From contig JADJCA010000007.1 of assembly GCA_016703425.1 (NCBI GenBank), forward strand, positions 558,001-622,000: a stretch of 64,000 nt of DNA, given 5' to 3'. Under the pieces are notes generated by a model. That model was given only the letters and a program-made list of their open reading frames with translations, did not search any database and was not told where the DNA came from. The translations under genes and the position numbers were made by a program. The DNA is from Myxococcales bacterium (lineage in GTDB: Bacteria > Myxococcota_A > Polyangia > Polyangiales > Polyangiaceae). Positions within the stretch are counted from its first letter, which is position 1. Each line of letters starts with the position of its first letter. Shown piece after piece: positions 63,592 to 64,000 of this stretch.

Positions 63592-64000
63592 GCGAGGAAG
63601 GCAAGACGCCCGACGCGGAGAAGAAGCCCCGGTCGCGCGGAGGCAAGGGGCGAAAGGCACCCGCGGCGGAGCCGCAAGACGACCTCGTCGCGGCGACGAC
63701 GGCCGAACAGCCGACGGCGGAGGCGACGGAGGATGCCGGCCTCGCGGGGCGGCCGACGGAGACCAACGAGATCGACGAGCCTTTGCCGGCCGAATCGACG
63801 GCAAAGACCGTGCGGGGCGAAGTCGCCTTCGACGCGGAGGCCACCGTGGCGCTGAGCGGCGAGGAAATGGAAGCACACATCGCCGACAGCAGCGATCCGC
63901 TCGCGGCCGTCCTCGATGCCGAGGACGACGGCGACGCGACCGACGACGGCGAACCATCGCCCGCGACGCGCCCCCTGCCGGACAGCAACGTCGCGCGCGA
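63588..64000 (+). CDS. scpB: Probable ScpB, N-terminal part only
   Basis: The frame opens at ATG 63588, overlapping the scpA stop, and stays open to the window edge (137 codons). What is visible is a low-complexity charged region, MSEEGKTPDAEKKPRSRGGK at the start, then Ala/Thr/Glu/Asp-rich sequence with VAFDAEATVALSGEEMEAH near its end. No ScpB winged-helix motif has begun, so the name rests on the near-universal scpA-scpB order. A long acidic N-terminal extension is known in some other Deltaproteobacteria-type ScpB proteins, but another identity cannot be excluded. Confidence 0.7.
   Translation, partial: MSEEGKTPDAEKKPRSRGGKGRKAPAAEPQDDLVAATTAEQPTAEATEDAGLAGRPTETNEIDEPLPAESTAKTVRGEVAFDAEATVALSGEEMEAHIADSSDPLAAVLDAEDDGDATDDGEPSPATRPLPDSNVAR

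Overview
The window is high-GC DNA (strong G/C at third codon positions) from what looks like a myxobacterium, probably of the Polyangia/Polyangiales type. The grounds are the gene content: many lipoproteins with Asp/Ala/Thr-rich linkers, several serine/threonine kinases, FHA-sigma54 and NtrC-type activators, a PP2C phosphatase fused to a cyclic-nucleotide-type domain, Gly-rich surface lipoproteins, a Kal-Kce type fusion and planctomycete-style cytochrome genes. This is inferred from gene content; no rRNA or tRNA gene is present to anchor the taxonomy.

Layout. 1-2.3 kb: minus-strand cluster of uncharacterised zinc-ribbon proteins. 2.6-6.2 kb: uvrB, then a divergent 3-hydroxyisobutyrate-dehydrogenase-like protein that lacks the catalytic lysine. 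6.2-11.9 kb: lipoprotein, BatA-like VWA membrane protein, DUF58 protein and a TPR lipoprotein. 12.1-19 kb: NtrC-type regulator, terminator, PP2C-cNMP fusion, FecR-like secreted protein, outer-membrane protein and membrane protein. 19.2-24.6 kb: Gly/Asp-rich lipoprotein, fatty-acid-hydroxylase-family membrane protein, serine/threonine kinase, PEGA-like membrane protein and a lipoprotein. 24.6-25.0 kb: gene-free cluster of inverted repeats. 25-30.1 kb: four-gene operon for exported c-type cytochrome proteins, a lipoprotein and a Tat-exported DUF1501 protein. 30.3-37.7 kb: FHA-sigma54 activator, DCC-family oxidoreductase, surface lipoproteins, GNAT, GST. 37.8-42.3 kb: glutamate dehydrogenase, then SMUG1-like uracil-DNA glycosylase with cdsA and uppS. 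42.5-46.3 kb: Kal-Kce fusion, lipoprotein, branched-chain amino-acid-type binding protein. 46.5-49.8 kb: two overlapping histidine kinases, the second with a degraded ATPase site. 50-58.2 kb: small protein, secreted proteins, thiolase, CBS protein, multicopper oxidase and a large exported protein resembling a permuted papain-like enzyme. 58.2-64 kb: a lone FliR/SctT-type export protein, an outer-membrane barrel overlapping a large zinc-ribbon serine/threonine kinase, then scpA and the start of scpB.

How genes work together. Likely co-transcribed sets, judged by 4-bp start/stop overlaps or very short gaps, are: the zinc-ribbon set; TPR-DUF58-VWA; PP2C and the FecR-like gene; kinase, PEGA-like gene and lipoprotein; the cytochrome/DUF1501 operon; uppS, cdsA and the glycosylase; the histidine-kinase pair; kinase and barrel; scpA and scpB.

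Quality caution. At least seven single-step frameshifts lie in six otherwise well conserved genes (near 410, 38843, 44220, 51646, 51912, 53449 and 58683), four of them in mononucleotide runs. Assembly or sequencing error is more likely than true decay. I list those genes as CDS over their full inferred extent and say where the frame breaks.
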